A stretch of 15,126 nt of DNA from contig CAYUWG010000078.1 of NCBI GenBank assembly GCA_964448285.1, positions 1 through 15,126 on the forward strand, written 5' to 3'. Shown piece by piece: positions 7,248 to 14,698 of the stretch (positions within the stretch are counted from its first letter, which is position 1; each line of letters opens with the position of its first letter). Both the position numbers and the translations under genes were made by a program. The DNA comes from CAYUWG01 sp964448285 (GTDB lineage Bacteria; Bacteroidota; Ignavibacteria; SZUA-365). The notes below the pieces were generated by a model. The model did not search any database, was not told the origin of the DNA, and saw nothing but the letters and a program-made list of their open reading frames with translations.

Positions 7248-10200
7248 CTATCGAGATTTCTTTTTACCGTCCGTGCTCTTCACAAAGACGGAACCGTCTT
7301 TCGTCTGCGTGCGCACGAGACCATCGATCCACTTGAATTCCTCTACGTGAACGGGAATCGTCCCCTTCGCATCGCTTGCAATACGTGCTTCGATGTGCGT
7401 CAGCGTCTTCGAACCGGTAAAGTAACGTCCCCGAATCGTTACGAGTATATCGTCGCCGGTCTCACGAACGATCGCCGTCGAAGTCAGGATTGAGAAGACT
7501 TTTTTTTTAATGCGGAGTGTTGCCGTGAAGCTCGTTGCTCCACTGCGCTCGATGTTGGATTCTTTCGTGAGTTTCAATGGAATGAACACCTTGCTGCCGG
7601 GTGTGCTCTCGATCTTTCCGATGGAAACGACTGCTTGGCCAAACGTGATTCGCGCACTCTCTGATGTGGAAGGGCAGTCCTCGGTATTCCCGACTCTCAC
7701 GGAATAAAGCCCGGACTCCGAAGCGATGAGGCGTTGTGCCGTTGCACCGCGAACGGGTTTGCCATCTTTCATCCATTGATAGTCCGAAGCAGGCGATGCA
7801 ATGAGCGTATCCCGAAGCGCTGTGATGGATGCAATCTGCCTTGGTCGAACGACGATCGTTTCTTCATCGGAACGTGCCGTGCAGCCCGATGCATTTGCAA
7901 CGGTCACATGATAAGACCCTGACTTTCGTGCACGGATGCTTCGCGTCGTTTCGCCGGTTGACCATTGGTATTGTGAGAAGCCTTTCCCTGCGTCGAGTTC
8001 TACTTCGTCACCTTCGCAAATCGTCGTTGCGCCTTTCATCGTGATACGCGCAATGGGACGCGGATTGACTGTGACCGTGATTTCGTTCGACTTGCCGCGA
8101 CAGCCATGTTCATCTTCTACCACGAGATGATACGTTCCGCTCTTATTGACTTCTATCGTCTGTGAGCGTGAGCCGTTTGACCATTCGTACTTGGAGTGGA
8201 TACGATCCGACGTGAGCTGCACCGACTCGCCGTCGCAAATGGTGACGGTACCCGATGCACGAATGACCGGGGCAGGCAATGGGTACACGCGAACAAGAAC
8301 GGTGTCGGATGATACACACCCCGTTGCGTTTCGTGCAGTCACGACGTACGAGGTCGAACGAAGCGGTGTCGCTTTCGGTCTTGCGATCGTGTGTTTATCG
8401 AGCGCTGTTTGCGGCCACCATGAAAAAGAAAATGGTCCCTTGCCACCGGAGGCGTCGGCCGTCAGCGTCGCACTGAATCCTTCACAGATTGCAACTTCCT
8501 TTGGCAATTGAATGGAAGGCAGCGGATGCACTGTTACGATGACACTTTCTGACCCCGTACATCCATTCGCATCGGTTACGACTACTGTGTAAGTGACTGT
8601 CGATTTCGGCGCGGCGAACGGCTGTGCTTTATTTGGGTCGGAAAGCCCTGCCGATGGAGTCCACGAATAGTAATAAGGCGGAACTCCTCCCGAAGCTGGC
8701 CTTCCTATTTGAGCGCTCCCGCCTTCGCAGATCGATACCGGCGGCCCTGCATTCGGAGTCGGTCCGGGTGAGACTCGGACGGTCACGGTATCGAAATCTT
8801 CGCACCCGAAGGTGTTCGTCACTTTGAGAATATAGGTCGTGGTTTGCTTGGGAGAAGCGATGGGTTTTGCAACGATAGGAGAACTCAACCCTGTCGATGG
8901 CGACCAGAAGAATCTCGGTTCGTTTGCAGGAAACGGAAACGCTCCACCGAGTGTGACTTCCGTATCGCGGCACATGTCAACATCAGGGCCTGCATCGGAT
9001 TTATCGCAAGGTCGCACGGTTATGCGAATCGAATCCGTACTGCGGCAGCCGTTCGCATCGATTACTGTCACGATGTATAGCGTCGTTTGGTCCGGAGAAG
9101 CGACCGGTGAAGGAATGTCATATTGATTGAGTCCATTCCTCGGAAGCCACTCGTAACGGAACGGCCCTTTGCCGCCCTTTACGGTCGAGGTGATCTTCCT
9201 TCTCGAGCCTCTGCAGATCGAGACATTCGGATCGACAGTGACTCGCGGCACTGAGTGTACGGTTACCGTTGTCGATGCTGTCGCGCTACAGCCATTCGCA
9301 TCGGTGACAAGCACCGAGTATTTCGTCGTTGCTTTCGGTGATGCAACGGGAGTCGCGACAGTGGGATCGTTCAACCCCGTGGCCGGAGTCCATGCATAGG
9401 TGTATGGTGGTACACCGCCGGTTGCCGGATTGCCGATGGGTGAACTTGAATCTTCGCACATGTTGACGTTCGCACCTGCATCGACGAGTGGTTTCGGAAC
9501 AACCGTTACGGTGATGGTATCGCGACCTCCGCATCCGTTCGCATCGATCACGGAGACGACATATGATGTCGTGATTGTGGGTGATGCGATCGGTGTCGGT
9601 ACATCCGTGACGTTCAATCCCTTTGCGGGAATCCATGCATAGCGAAACGGTGGTTTCCCCTGCACGGGTCTCCCGCCAAGCCGAATGGATTCACCTTCAC
9701 AAATCCGAATGTCATCACCGACGTCCACGATCGTTGCCGATGGATTAACCCGGATAAGTACGGTATCGAGCGCCTTACATCCTTTTGAATCCGTTGCTGT
9801 AAGGATATACCGTGTCGTTGAGTCCGGTGTGGCGACGGGTCTTTGCGCCTTGATGTCGCTGAGTCCGGAAGCAGGACTCCATAGAAACTGATACGGTGGT
9901 TGTCCGCCGGTGACTTCTCCACCAAGTGTCGTTGAAGCGCCCTGGCAGATAACGGCGTCGGCTCCCGCATCGGCAACCACCGACGGCAATACGATGACTG
10001 TTATCGTATCCTTGCCGACACATCCGTTTTTATCGCGAACCGTGAGAATGTACTTCGTCGTTTTTTCCGGTGCGGCTATCGGATTCTGTGTGTCCTGAGA
10101 ATTCAATCCGTCCGGCGGACTCCATGTAAACCAATAGGGGCTTAAACCTCCCCGACCTGTTCCTACAAGTTGTACCTGACCACCCGTGCAGATCGTCACG

Positions 10201-12614
10201 GGATTTCCTGCATACGCGACGGGCTGCGAGCGCACTTCCACCGTGACGGAGTCAGAAGACGCCGTTCCTTCTGCATCGCGAATGGTCAAGACGTAGGTCG
10301 TGGTTTTCTTTGGCGCAGCAACGGGCTGTTCGATGGAAGCTGAACTAAGCGCTGTCGAAGGTTGCCACGAAAAGACGTACGGTTCTCGTCCTCCCTTCGT
10401 CGCACGACCGATTGTCGCTGAAGAACCTATGCAGATGACCGTGTCCGGTCCGGCATTCGCGACGACTTCGTCAAAAATGATTCGAAGAAGGAACGCATCG
10501 GTGTAACCGGATTTTTCCTTCTGCAATGGGCTTCCGATTGTCGGGAAATTTCTCGAACCCGTCGAGCCGACGACAAAGGCATTTCCGGATTCCGTAACAG
10601 CGAGACCATATCCGATGTCTTGGTCGTTACCACCGAAATAGGACGACCATAATCGCCGGCCTTCGCTATTGAACCGAGCGACGTAAGCGTCCTGCAGGCC
10701 TGCATGTTTCCCCTGGTGCGCATTGGCAGTCATCTGTAATTCGAGACTCTCGGTATATCCCGTGATTGCAATGTTTCCTTCACCATCGACACCCATTGAC
10801 GTTGCATAATCGTTGCGTGTCCCGCCGTAATAACGGAACCACGACAATGCGCCTTTCTCGTCGAACTTCGCGATGAACGCATCGAGCAGACCGGCAGCAT
10901 TTCCTTGCTTCGCCTCTTTGGTGACGGGTAATCCAAGGCTTTCGGTTTGACCACAAACCACATGATTCCCAGAGGGATCCGTAATGACGTGTGTCGCTGC
11001 GTCTTCTTTATTTCCTCCGAAGAGCGTACTCCACAGGCGAGTTCCGGACGAGTTGAATTTCACGAGAAACACATCGAATGCGCCGCCGCCGTATTTCTGC
11101 TGATAGGCGTCTTTTGAAACCGGGAAGTTCGTGCTCTCCGTCTGACCCGTGATCACGATGTTATCCGAAGCATCGATGGCAAGGCTGTTGGAGTAATCCA
11201 TACTCCAACCTCCACAGTAGCTTCCCCAGACGAAAGCGCCGTTCGCACTGAGTTTCGCAATGAATGCATCGAAGTCTCCTGCGTTGCTCGTTTGGAATGC
11301 GTTCTTCGTGACCGGAAAATTCGTGCTGTACGATCCGCCCGTTACGACGACGTCGCCCTGGCTGTCCACGGCAACACCGTTGCATTCATCCGAAAAACTT
11401 CCTCCGAGATAAGTGCACCACACTCGCCGTCCCGAGCCGTCAAGCTTTGCGATGAACACGTCGCTCTTTCCATTGTTAGTCGGTTGTGCGACGCCCGCCG
11501 TAACGGAAAGATCCGTGCTCGAACTATTTCCCGCAATGACAATGAATCCGCTGCGATCTATGGTGATGCTGCGCGACTCGTCCTGATCTGAGCCGCCGAA
11601 GTACGTCGCCCACTGTAAGGCACGCGCGGGATTCAAGCGCATGACAAACGCATCGAGACTGCCGGCGTTCTTTCCCTGATACGCACCGGGGGACACCGGG
11701 AAATTCACACTTGCGGTATAGCCCGTTATGAAAACGCTGCCACTGGCATCGATGGCAACGGCGCGCGCATAATCCGACGTCGAACCACCGAAAAACGACG
11801 ACCATTGCAGGTACGGGTCGATGATCAGCGGCTGCGTGTTATCGTATAGTTCAAGATCGAAGCTGAGTGTGTACCCATCGCGGATGAAGCGCATTGGAAT
11901 TACGGTGTTTCCTTGCAATCCGAAAGGATGTTTATCCGTGATCTGTCCGAGTGATGTCCGTGCAAGAATGTCGCCATCGTTCGTAAGGTGAAAATCCGTT
12001 GCACCATCATATCGAAGCTTGATACAGGAAGGATCGGCGCCGGGTGAGAGATGAAATTCATACTTCAAACCACCGTCTTCAATGCGAAACAGCAGGTCGA
12101 TGCCGGGATAGAGTTGTTCATAGAGAAGGGACGTTGACGAGAGACTCATGTATCCATCCGGGTGTGTTGGAGAATAAGCCCGCACTGGAGAGCCTTCATC
12201 GAGCGTCAGGATTGTGACATGGGGATTCACACCCTCAAATTCAATGTCCATTCGATGGAGCGATTCGATAGAGGAAGGACTCGCCTGTACCGATGCAGAT
12301 GTCGCTTCCGCATACGATTGGTTTCCGTTCAGTCGGGCAAAGACCAATGAGATGCCGGATTCACGAAAGAACGATGTGACATTTCCGGAACGCGAGACGA
12401 ACTTCACATCATGCCGAATTCTCCCGGTAACATCGCGGATAAGCCCATCTACCCGATAGAAACCGTGCGCAACGAGCCTTTGCTCTGATGTAATGATCGG
12501 TTCGCTTCCAAGATACTCGGCGAAAATGTTTGCATCTGCCGATTGTGAATGAATCCCAAGCAGGACAAGAAAAAAAATGTGAGAAGCGGTGCTACGAAGC
12601 GATATGAAGGGCAT
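7248..12614 (-). CDS. giant exported repeat protein: SBBP beta-propeller plus tandem PKD/Ig-like domains
   Basis: The product has 1788 residues and is predicted to be exported. Residues 1-28 form a signal peptide with a hydrophobic core IFFLVLLGI and an Ala-Asp-Ala cleavage motif. Residues 29-267 match the domain that commonly precedes SBBP repeats, with YPGIDLLF, LKYEFHLSPGADP and IDPYLQW. Seven SBBP units follow (about 268-713), then nine long PKD/Ig-like units (about 717-1445), two short ones and one degenerate one (about 1446-1658). A cohesin-like beta domain ends in a basic KKKSR tail. No T9SS sorting domain is present at the C-terminus. The ATG is the only plausible start; AGGAG lies just upstream but only a few bases away, closer than ideal. 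The gene follows the phosphotransferase gene by 59 bp on the same strand, so co-transcription is possible. By analogy it may be a surface adhesin or matrix protein; no catalytic motif is visible and the exact function is unknown. Confidence 0.93.
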   Translation of the reverse strand: MPFISLRSTASHIFFLVLLGIHSQSADANIFAEYLGSEPIITSEQRLVAHGFYRVDGLIRDVTGRIRHDVKFVSRSGNVTSFFRESGISLVFARLNGNQSYAEATSASVQASPSSIESLHRMDIEFEGVNPHVTILTLDEGSPVRAYSPTHPDGYMSLSSTSLLYEQLYPGIDLLFRIEDGGLKYEFHLSPGADPSCIKLRYDGATDFHLTNDGDILARTSLGQITDKHPFGLQGNTVIPMRFIRDGYTLSFDLELYDNTQPLIIDPYLQWSSFFGGSTSDYARAVAIDASGSVFITGYTASVNFPVSPGAYQGKNAGSLDAFVMRLNPARALQWATYFGGSDQDESRSITIDRSGFIVIAGNSSSTDLSVTAGVAQPTNNGKSDVFIAKLDGSGRRVWCTYLGGSFSDECNGVAVDSQGDVVVTGGSYSTNFPVTKNAFQTSNAGDFDAFIAKLSANGAFVWGSYCGGWSMDYSNSLAIDASDNIVITGQTESTNFPVSKDAYQQKYGGGAFDVFLVKFNSSGTRLWSTLFGGNKEDAATHVITDPSGNHVVCGQTESLGLPVTKEAKQGNAAGLLDAFIAKFDEKGALSWFRYYGGTRNDYATSMGVDGEGNIAITGYTESLELQMTANAHQGKHAGLQDAYVARFNSEGRRLWSSYFGGNDQDIGYGLAVTESGNAFVVGSTGSRNFPTIGSPLQKEKSGYTDAFLLRIIFDEVVANAGPDTVICIGSSATIGRATKGGREPYVFSWQPSTALSSASIEQPVAAPKKTTTYVLTIRDAEGTASSDSVTVEVRSQPVAYAGNPVTICTGGQVQLVGTGRGGLSPYWFTWSPPDGLNSQDTQNPIAAPEKTTKYILTVRDKNGCVGKDTITVIVLPSVVADAGADAVICQGASTTLGGEVTGGQPPYQFLWSPASGLSDIKAQRPVATPDSTTRYILTATDSKGCKALDTVLIRVNPSATIVDVGDDIRICEGESIRLGGRPVQGKPPFRYAWIPAKGLNVTDVPTPIASPTITTSYVVSVIDANGCGGRDTITVTVVPKPLVDAGANVNMCEDSSSPIGNPATGGVPPYTYAWTPATGLNDPTVATPVASPKATTKYSVLVTDANGCSATASTTVTVHSVPRVTVDPNVSICRGSRRKITSTVKGGKGPFRYEWLPRNGLNQYDIPSPVASPDQTTLYIVTVIDANGCRSTDSIRITVRPCDKSDAGPDVDMCRDTEVTLGGAFPFPANEPRFFWSPSTGLSSPIVAKPIASPKQTTTYILKVTNTFGCEDFDTVTVRVSPGPTPNAGPPVSICEGGSAQIGRPASGGVPPYYYSWTPSAGLSDPNKAQPFAAPKSTVTYTVVVTDANGCTGSESVIVTVHPLPSIQLPKEVAICEGFSATLTADASGGKGPFSFSWWPQTALDKHTIARPKATPLRSTSYVVTARNATGCVSSDTVLVRVYPLPAPVIRASGTVTICDGESVQLTSDRIHSKYEWSNGSRSQTIEVNKSGTYHLVVEDEHGCRGKSNEITVTVNPRPIARITMKGATTICEGDEVELDAGKGFSQYQWSTGETTRSIRARKSGSYHVTVANASGCTARSDEETIVVRPRQIASITALRDTLIASPASDYQWMKDGKPVRGATAQRLIASESGLYSVRVGNTEDCPSTSESARITFGQAVVSIGKIESTPGSKVFIPLKLTKESNIERSGATSFTATLRIKKKVFSILTSTAIVRETGDDILVTIRGRYFTGSKTLTHIEARIASDAKGTIPVHVEEFKWIDGLVRTQTKDGSVFVKSTDGKKKSR
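7251..7640 (-). other. C-terminal cohesin-like beta domain of the giant protein
   Basis: Residues 1659-1788 begin VVSIGKIESTPGSKVFIPL, the pattern of an extracellular cohesin-type beta-sandwich, and alternate polar and hydrophobic residues throughout. The tail is KKKSR. It shows none of the features of a type A T9SS sorting domain (YPNP, GVY, K[IVL]VK). The assignment rests only on the N-terminal strand pattern and could be wrong; a structure prediction would settle it. Confidence 0.4.
7500..7508 (-). repeat. A9 homopolymer inside the giant gene's coding region
   Basis: On the coding (minus) strand nine A residues precede GTC, encoding the Lys-Lys-Lys of RIKKKVF (residues 1703-1705). The run contains an A-AAA-AAG-type slippery heptamer. 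A -1 shift would add about 12 residues and stop at a TGA; a +1 shift would stop within about five codons. Either would remove the last roughly 80 residues. Confidence 0.6.
7641..8279 (-). repeat. short Ig-like repeats (two intact, one degenerate)
   Basis: Two units of about 73 residues share YxWSNG/YQWSTG cores and SGxYHV strands, with Cys pairs 1460/1505 and 1533/1578, each exactly 45 apart. The third unit (about 1591-1658) keeps YQW and SGLYSVRV but has lost the first cysteine, leaving Cys1647 alone. These look like a shorter subfamily of the same fold as the upstream units. Confidence 0.85.
8280..10466 (-). repeat. nine long PKD/Ig-like repeats with an 81-residue period
   Basis: Each unit runs: a DAG or NAG opening, an [IVM]C strand, GG-x-PPY, a W-x-P core (Trp at 750, 831, 912, 994, 1075, 1156, 1237, 1318 and 1399), a P[IV]A[AS]P turn, TT-x-Y, and a D-x-NGC plus TV strand. 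Gaps between the Trp residues are 81, except one of 82. Eight units carry two cysteines exactly 56 residues apart (first Cys at 809, 890, 972, 1053, 1134, 1215, 1296 and 1377), probably a disulfide in each domain. The first unit keeps Cys728, but Thr784 stands where the partner should be. Confidence 0.9.
10476..11813 (-). repeat. seven SBBP repeats (one beta-propeller)
   Basis: The conserved Trp of the W-x-x-[FY/L]-x-GG motif occurs at residues 271, 335, 399, 463, 528, 592 and 656. Successive gaps are 64, 64, 64, 65, 64 and 64 residues. Each unit continues with a D-x-[SG]-G-x-[IV]-x-[IV]-T-G strand, a NFPV-like turn and a DAF[IV]-x-[KR] strand. Seven blades is the commonest closed-propeller number, so this array probably makes one complete propeller. 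SBBP repeats are common in secreted proteins of environmental bacteria; their ligand is generally unknown. Confidence 0.9.
12531..12614 (-). other. signal peptide of the giant repeat protein
   Basis: Residues 1-28 hold an Arg at position 7, a hydrophobic stretch at 13-21, a short polar region, then Ser-Ala-Asp-Ala before Asn29. This fits Sec/SPI cleavage after Ala28. There is no lipobox cysteine, so it is not a lipoprotein. Confidence 0.8.
12570..12577 (-). repeat. T8 homopolymer in the signal-peptide codons of the giant gene
   Basis: On the coding strand eight T residues encode the two Phe of HIFFLVLL (residues 13-15). A change of one base here would shift the frame within the first 16 codons and abolish the protein, so it could act as an on/off slippage tract. 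Eight bases is short for classic phase variation. Confidence 0.5.
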
Positions 12615-12673
12615 TTCTCCTGGACATCTGCTGGCGCAAGGTAACTATTTTCCCAAGAGTGTTCATGATGAAT

Positions 12674-14614
12674 TCAACGGGGATGGATCCGATCTTGTGC
12701 AACCGCATGAGTTGCAGTCTGCACATACGCGAGAAGCTTGCGCTCCATACGTCGCGCAACATCAGAACGCTCTTGCATGAGATTCCTCTTATGCAGTGGA
12801 TCGCTTCTGTACTCGAAGAGCCCGACAATTTTTTCTGTGTCGTGGATAAGGACGAGCGAGTCGCTGAACAGACCGAAGTGGGGGCCGAAACGAACGACTG
12901 CAAATCGCTCACTGCTGTCGCTCAGAAGAGATGATCCGAATGATGCATGCGAGACGGGGATTTTCAGGAGGTCGATAAGAGTCGGCATCAAATCGACGTG
13001 CGATGCGACACGCTCGAACCGTTGCTTCGCGACGAGGCCGGGCGCATAGATGAGCGTCGGGATGTGGAAAGCAGCGTGCATGTTTCCTCTTGCCGAGTAG
13101 AGCGTATGATCAGCCGTGATGATGAAGACGGTGCTATCGAACCATGGCTTCGATTTGGCTTCGCGGATAAGCTGCCCGATGCTGAAGTCTGAATACTGAA
13201 GCGAGCGGTTGAAGCCGAAGGGAATTTGTTCAAACTGCTTCTGCCGATAAGATGGGATGTCATACGGATCGTGTGATGAGATGGAAAAGATGACGGAGCA
13301 AAACGGCCTCGGCATGCGCTCGATGCGCCGGAGTGCATCGAGAAAGAAAGGCTCATCGTGCACGCCCCAGCTTCCATTCGTCTCGTCTGCCGTGACATTA
13401 GGGAAATCCTCCATGCCGAAATACTGGTAGAAGCCCGCGATACGTGCATACGCATCGAAGCCCATAGAGCCAACGGAAGCCCCATGATGAAAGGAGGTAG
13501 AGTAACCATGCCTCTGAAGCAGTTCTCCCAAACCGGCCATGCGATTCATTTCCGCCTTCGATCCGATAAGTGAAGAGGGATATAGTCCGGGGATGGACGT
13601 GAGAATACTGGGGACTGCTTCGATCGATCGTTGTCCGTTCGCGAGGAAATTCGTGAAGAGCATTCCTTCAGCGGAAAGACTGTCGAAGAACGGAGTGTTG
13701 GGTTCCTTTCCTCCAAGGCAACCGACATACCCGGCTGTCCAGTTTTCCATAATGAAGATGACGACGTTCCGAAACTCCGCAGGTTCAGTGTGTGTCAGCT
13801 TACGATAAAAAGGGAATTGCGGATCGATGATGGATTCCTTTGCGGTGAACAGAAGGCTTCGTGTGATATTTAATGCCTCGTCTTCCTGCATGAATCGGTA
13901 TTCTTCCAATGCCGGCTGAAAGTAGCTTCGAATTACCGTGTAGGTAGTGTTCAATGTGAGATAGCCTGATGCGACGTGCGAAGTCGTGAAGGCGTTCGAT
14001 TGCCGCAGAGGTTTTAGCTGCAATCCTCCGCGGATTCCGATTACCATCAGCATGATGGAAAGAACGAACCAAACTGAATCCTTGAGCCATCTGTGCTGAA
14101 ACGGAAACCGGCTCTCACTCCAGGTGATCAATTTCTTCGAGCTTAGGTAGAGAAGAATGGTGAGCGCGAGAAAAAGGAGTGTCAGAAGAATATGTCCGGC
14201 AATCAATCCAGGGAGTGAGCGAACGAGATCGGGCAACATCGTATAAGGTTCGAACATCAGGCGTCGCTGCACGGTGCTGAAGTATCCATACTCCGCGACG
14301 TTGAGCAGCAGGGCGACGAGATTCAGAATGAAAAACATGATGAACACGGCCAAACGAAACCACCGGTATCGAACCTGAGGTCCGGGAAAGAGATAGAGGA
14401 TTAACACAGGGCTGTTCAGCAGCAGTATCGCTGCGAGATCGAACCGCATCCCGTTCACGAACGATGAAAGAACAGCGTCGGTCTCGACATCCGTATAGAA
14501 GTCGATGTTGAAAAAGTAAAATCCCGCTCGAAGGAGTTGATACTTGAGCATCAGAACGACGAGGATGAGGGCGACAAGAAAGATTCTTTGCGAGAAGAGT
14601 CGTGATGCGTTCAT
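12674..14614 (-). CDS. LtaS-type sulfatase-superfamily membrane phosphotransferase
   Basis: This 646-residue inner-membrane protein has five N-terminal TM segments (about 10-30, 56-76, 88-108, 136-157 and 179-198), followed by an extracytoplasmic alkaline-phosphatase/sulfatase fold. Metal and active-site landmarks are IMEN (Glu290), NGQRSIEAVPSIL (nucleophile candidate Ser330), GSWGVHDE (414-421), SSHDPY (His448) and TADHT (Asp502, His503). The five-TM plus sulfatase layout matches LtaS, OpgB and related phosphoglycerol or phosphoethanolamine transferases. LtaS itself uses Thr; Ser at this place is seen in other family branches. A diderm should lack lipoteichoic acid, so the acceptor is probably a periplasmic or outer-membrane glycan or lipid. 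The ATG at 14614 gives a positively charged start to TM1; there is no Shine-Dalgarno. A candidate promoter sits immediately upstream, so the mRNA leader may be only a few bases. The giant gene follows 59 bp downstream. Confidence 0.88.
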   Translation of the reverse strand: MNASRLFSQRIFLVALILVVLMLKYQLLRAGFYFFNIDFYTDVETDAVLSSFVNGMRFDLAAILLLNSPVLILYLFPGPQVRYRWFRLAVFIMFFILNLVALLLNVAEYGYFSTVQRRLMFEPYTMLPDLVRSLPGLIAGHILLTLLFLALTILLYLSSKKLITWSESRFPFQHRWLKDSVWFVLSIMLMVIGIRGGLQLKPLRQSNAFTTSHVASGYLTLNTTYTVIRSYFQPALEEYRFMQEDEALNITRSLLFTAKESIIDPQFPFYRKLTHTEPAEFRNVVIFIMENWTAGYVGCLGGKEPNTPFFDSLSAEGMLFTNFLANGQRSIEAVPSILTSIPGLYPSSLIGSKAEMNRMAGLGELLQRHGYSTSFHHGASVGSMGFDAYARIAGFYQYFGMEDFPNVTADETNGSWGVHDEPFFLDALRRIERMPRPFCSVIFSISSHDPYDIPSYRQKQFEQIPFGFNRSLQYSDFSIGQLIREAKSKPWFDSTVFIITADHTLYSARGNMHAAFHIPTLIYAPGLVAKQRFERVASHVDLMPTLIDLLKIPVSHASFGSSLLSDSSERFAVVRFGPHFGLFSDSLVLIHDTEKIVGLFEYRSDPLHKRNLMQERSDVARRMERKLLAYVQTATHAVAQDRIHPR

Positions 14615-14623
14615 AAATCGGGC

Positions 14624-14656
14624 GCAAAATAGGGAAAGCTCTTTCGTGTGAAAAAA
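14624..14656 (-). promoter_or_regulatory. candidate promoter of the phosphotransferase gene
   Basis: On the minus strand a T6 tract (14656-14651) is followed by 19 bases and then TATTTTGC (14631-14624). This resembles the Bacteroidota TTTG-N19-21-TAnnTTTG layout, though both boxes are imperfect. The T tract is also the tail of the terminator upstream. Predicted start of transcription is only a few bases ahead of the ATG at 14614. Confidence 0.35.
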
Positions 14657-14681
14657 GAAACCCGGCTATGTGCCGGGCTTC
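14651..14681 (-). terminator. Rho-independent terminator of the T9SS-sorted protein gene
   Basis: CCCGGC (14661-14666) and GCCGGG (14672-14677) form a perfect 6-bp GC stem around a 5-base loop. After one A/C mismatch, GAA (14657-14659) pairs with TTC (14679-14681). On the minus strand the hairpin is followed by TTTCTTTTTT, the U-rich tail of an intrinsic terminator. It lies about 175 bases past the TAA at 14855, leaving a longish 3' UTR. Confidence 0.8.
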
Positions 14682-14698
14682 TATCGAAGGAGGGAATC

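Noticed and set aside
7510..9891. Many plus-strand open frames opposite the giant gene
   Set aside because: They recur with the repeat period, encode no recognisable family and are shadows of the repeat codons on the minus strand.
8280..10466. Regularly spaced repeats as a CRISPR array
   Set aside because: The 243-bp units are protein-coding, in frame, and diverged at DNA level; there are no short identical repeats with unique spacers.
13491..13573. AAGGAGGT followed by ATG at 13508 on the plus strand inside the phosphotransferase gene
   Set aside because: It opens only 21 codons antisense to a well-conserved gene; taken as a chance ribosome-binding-site match.
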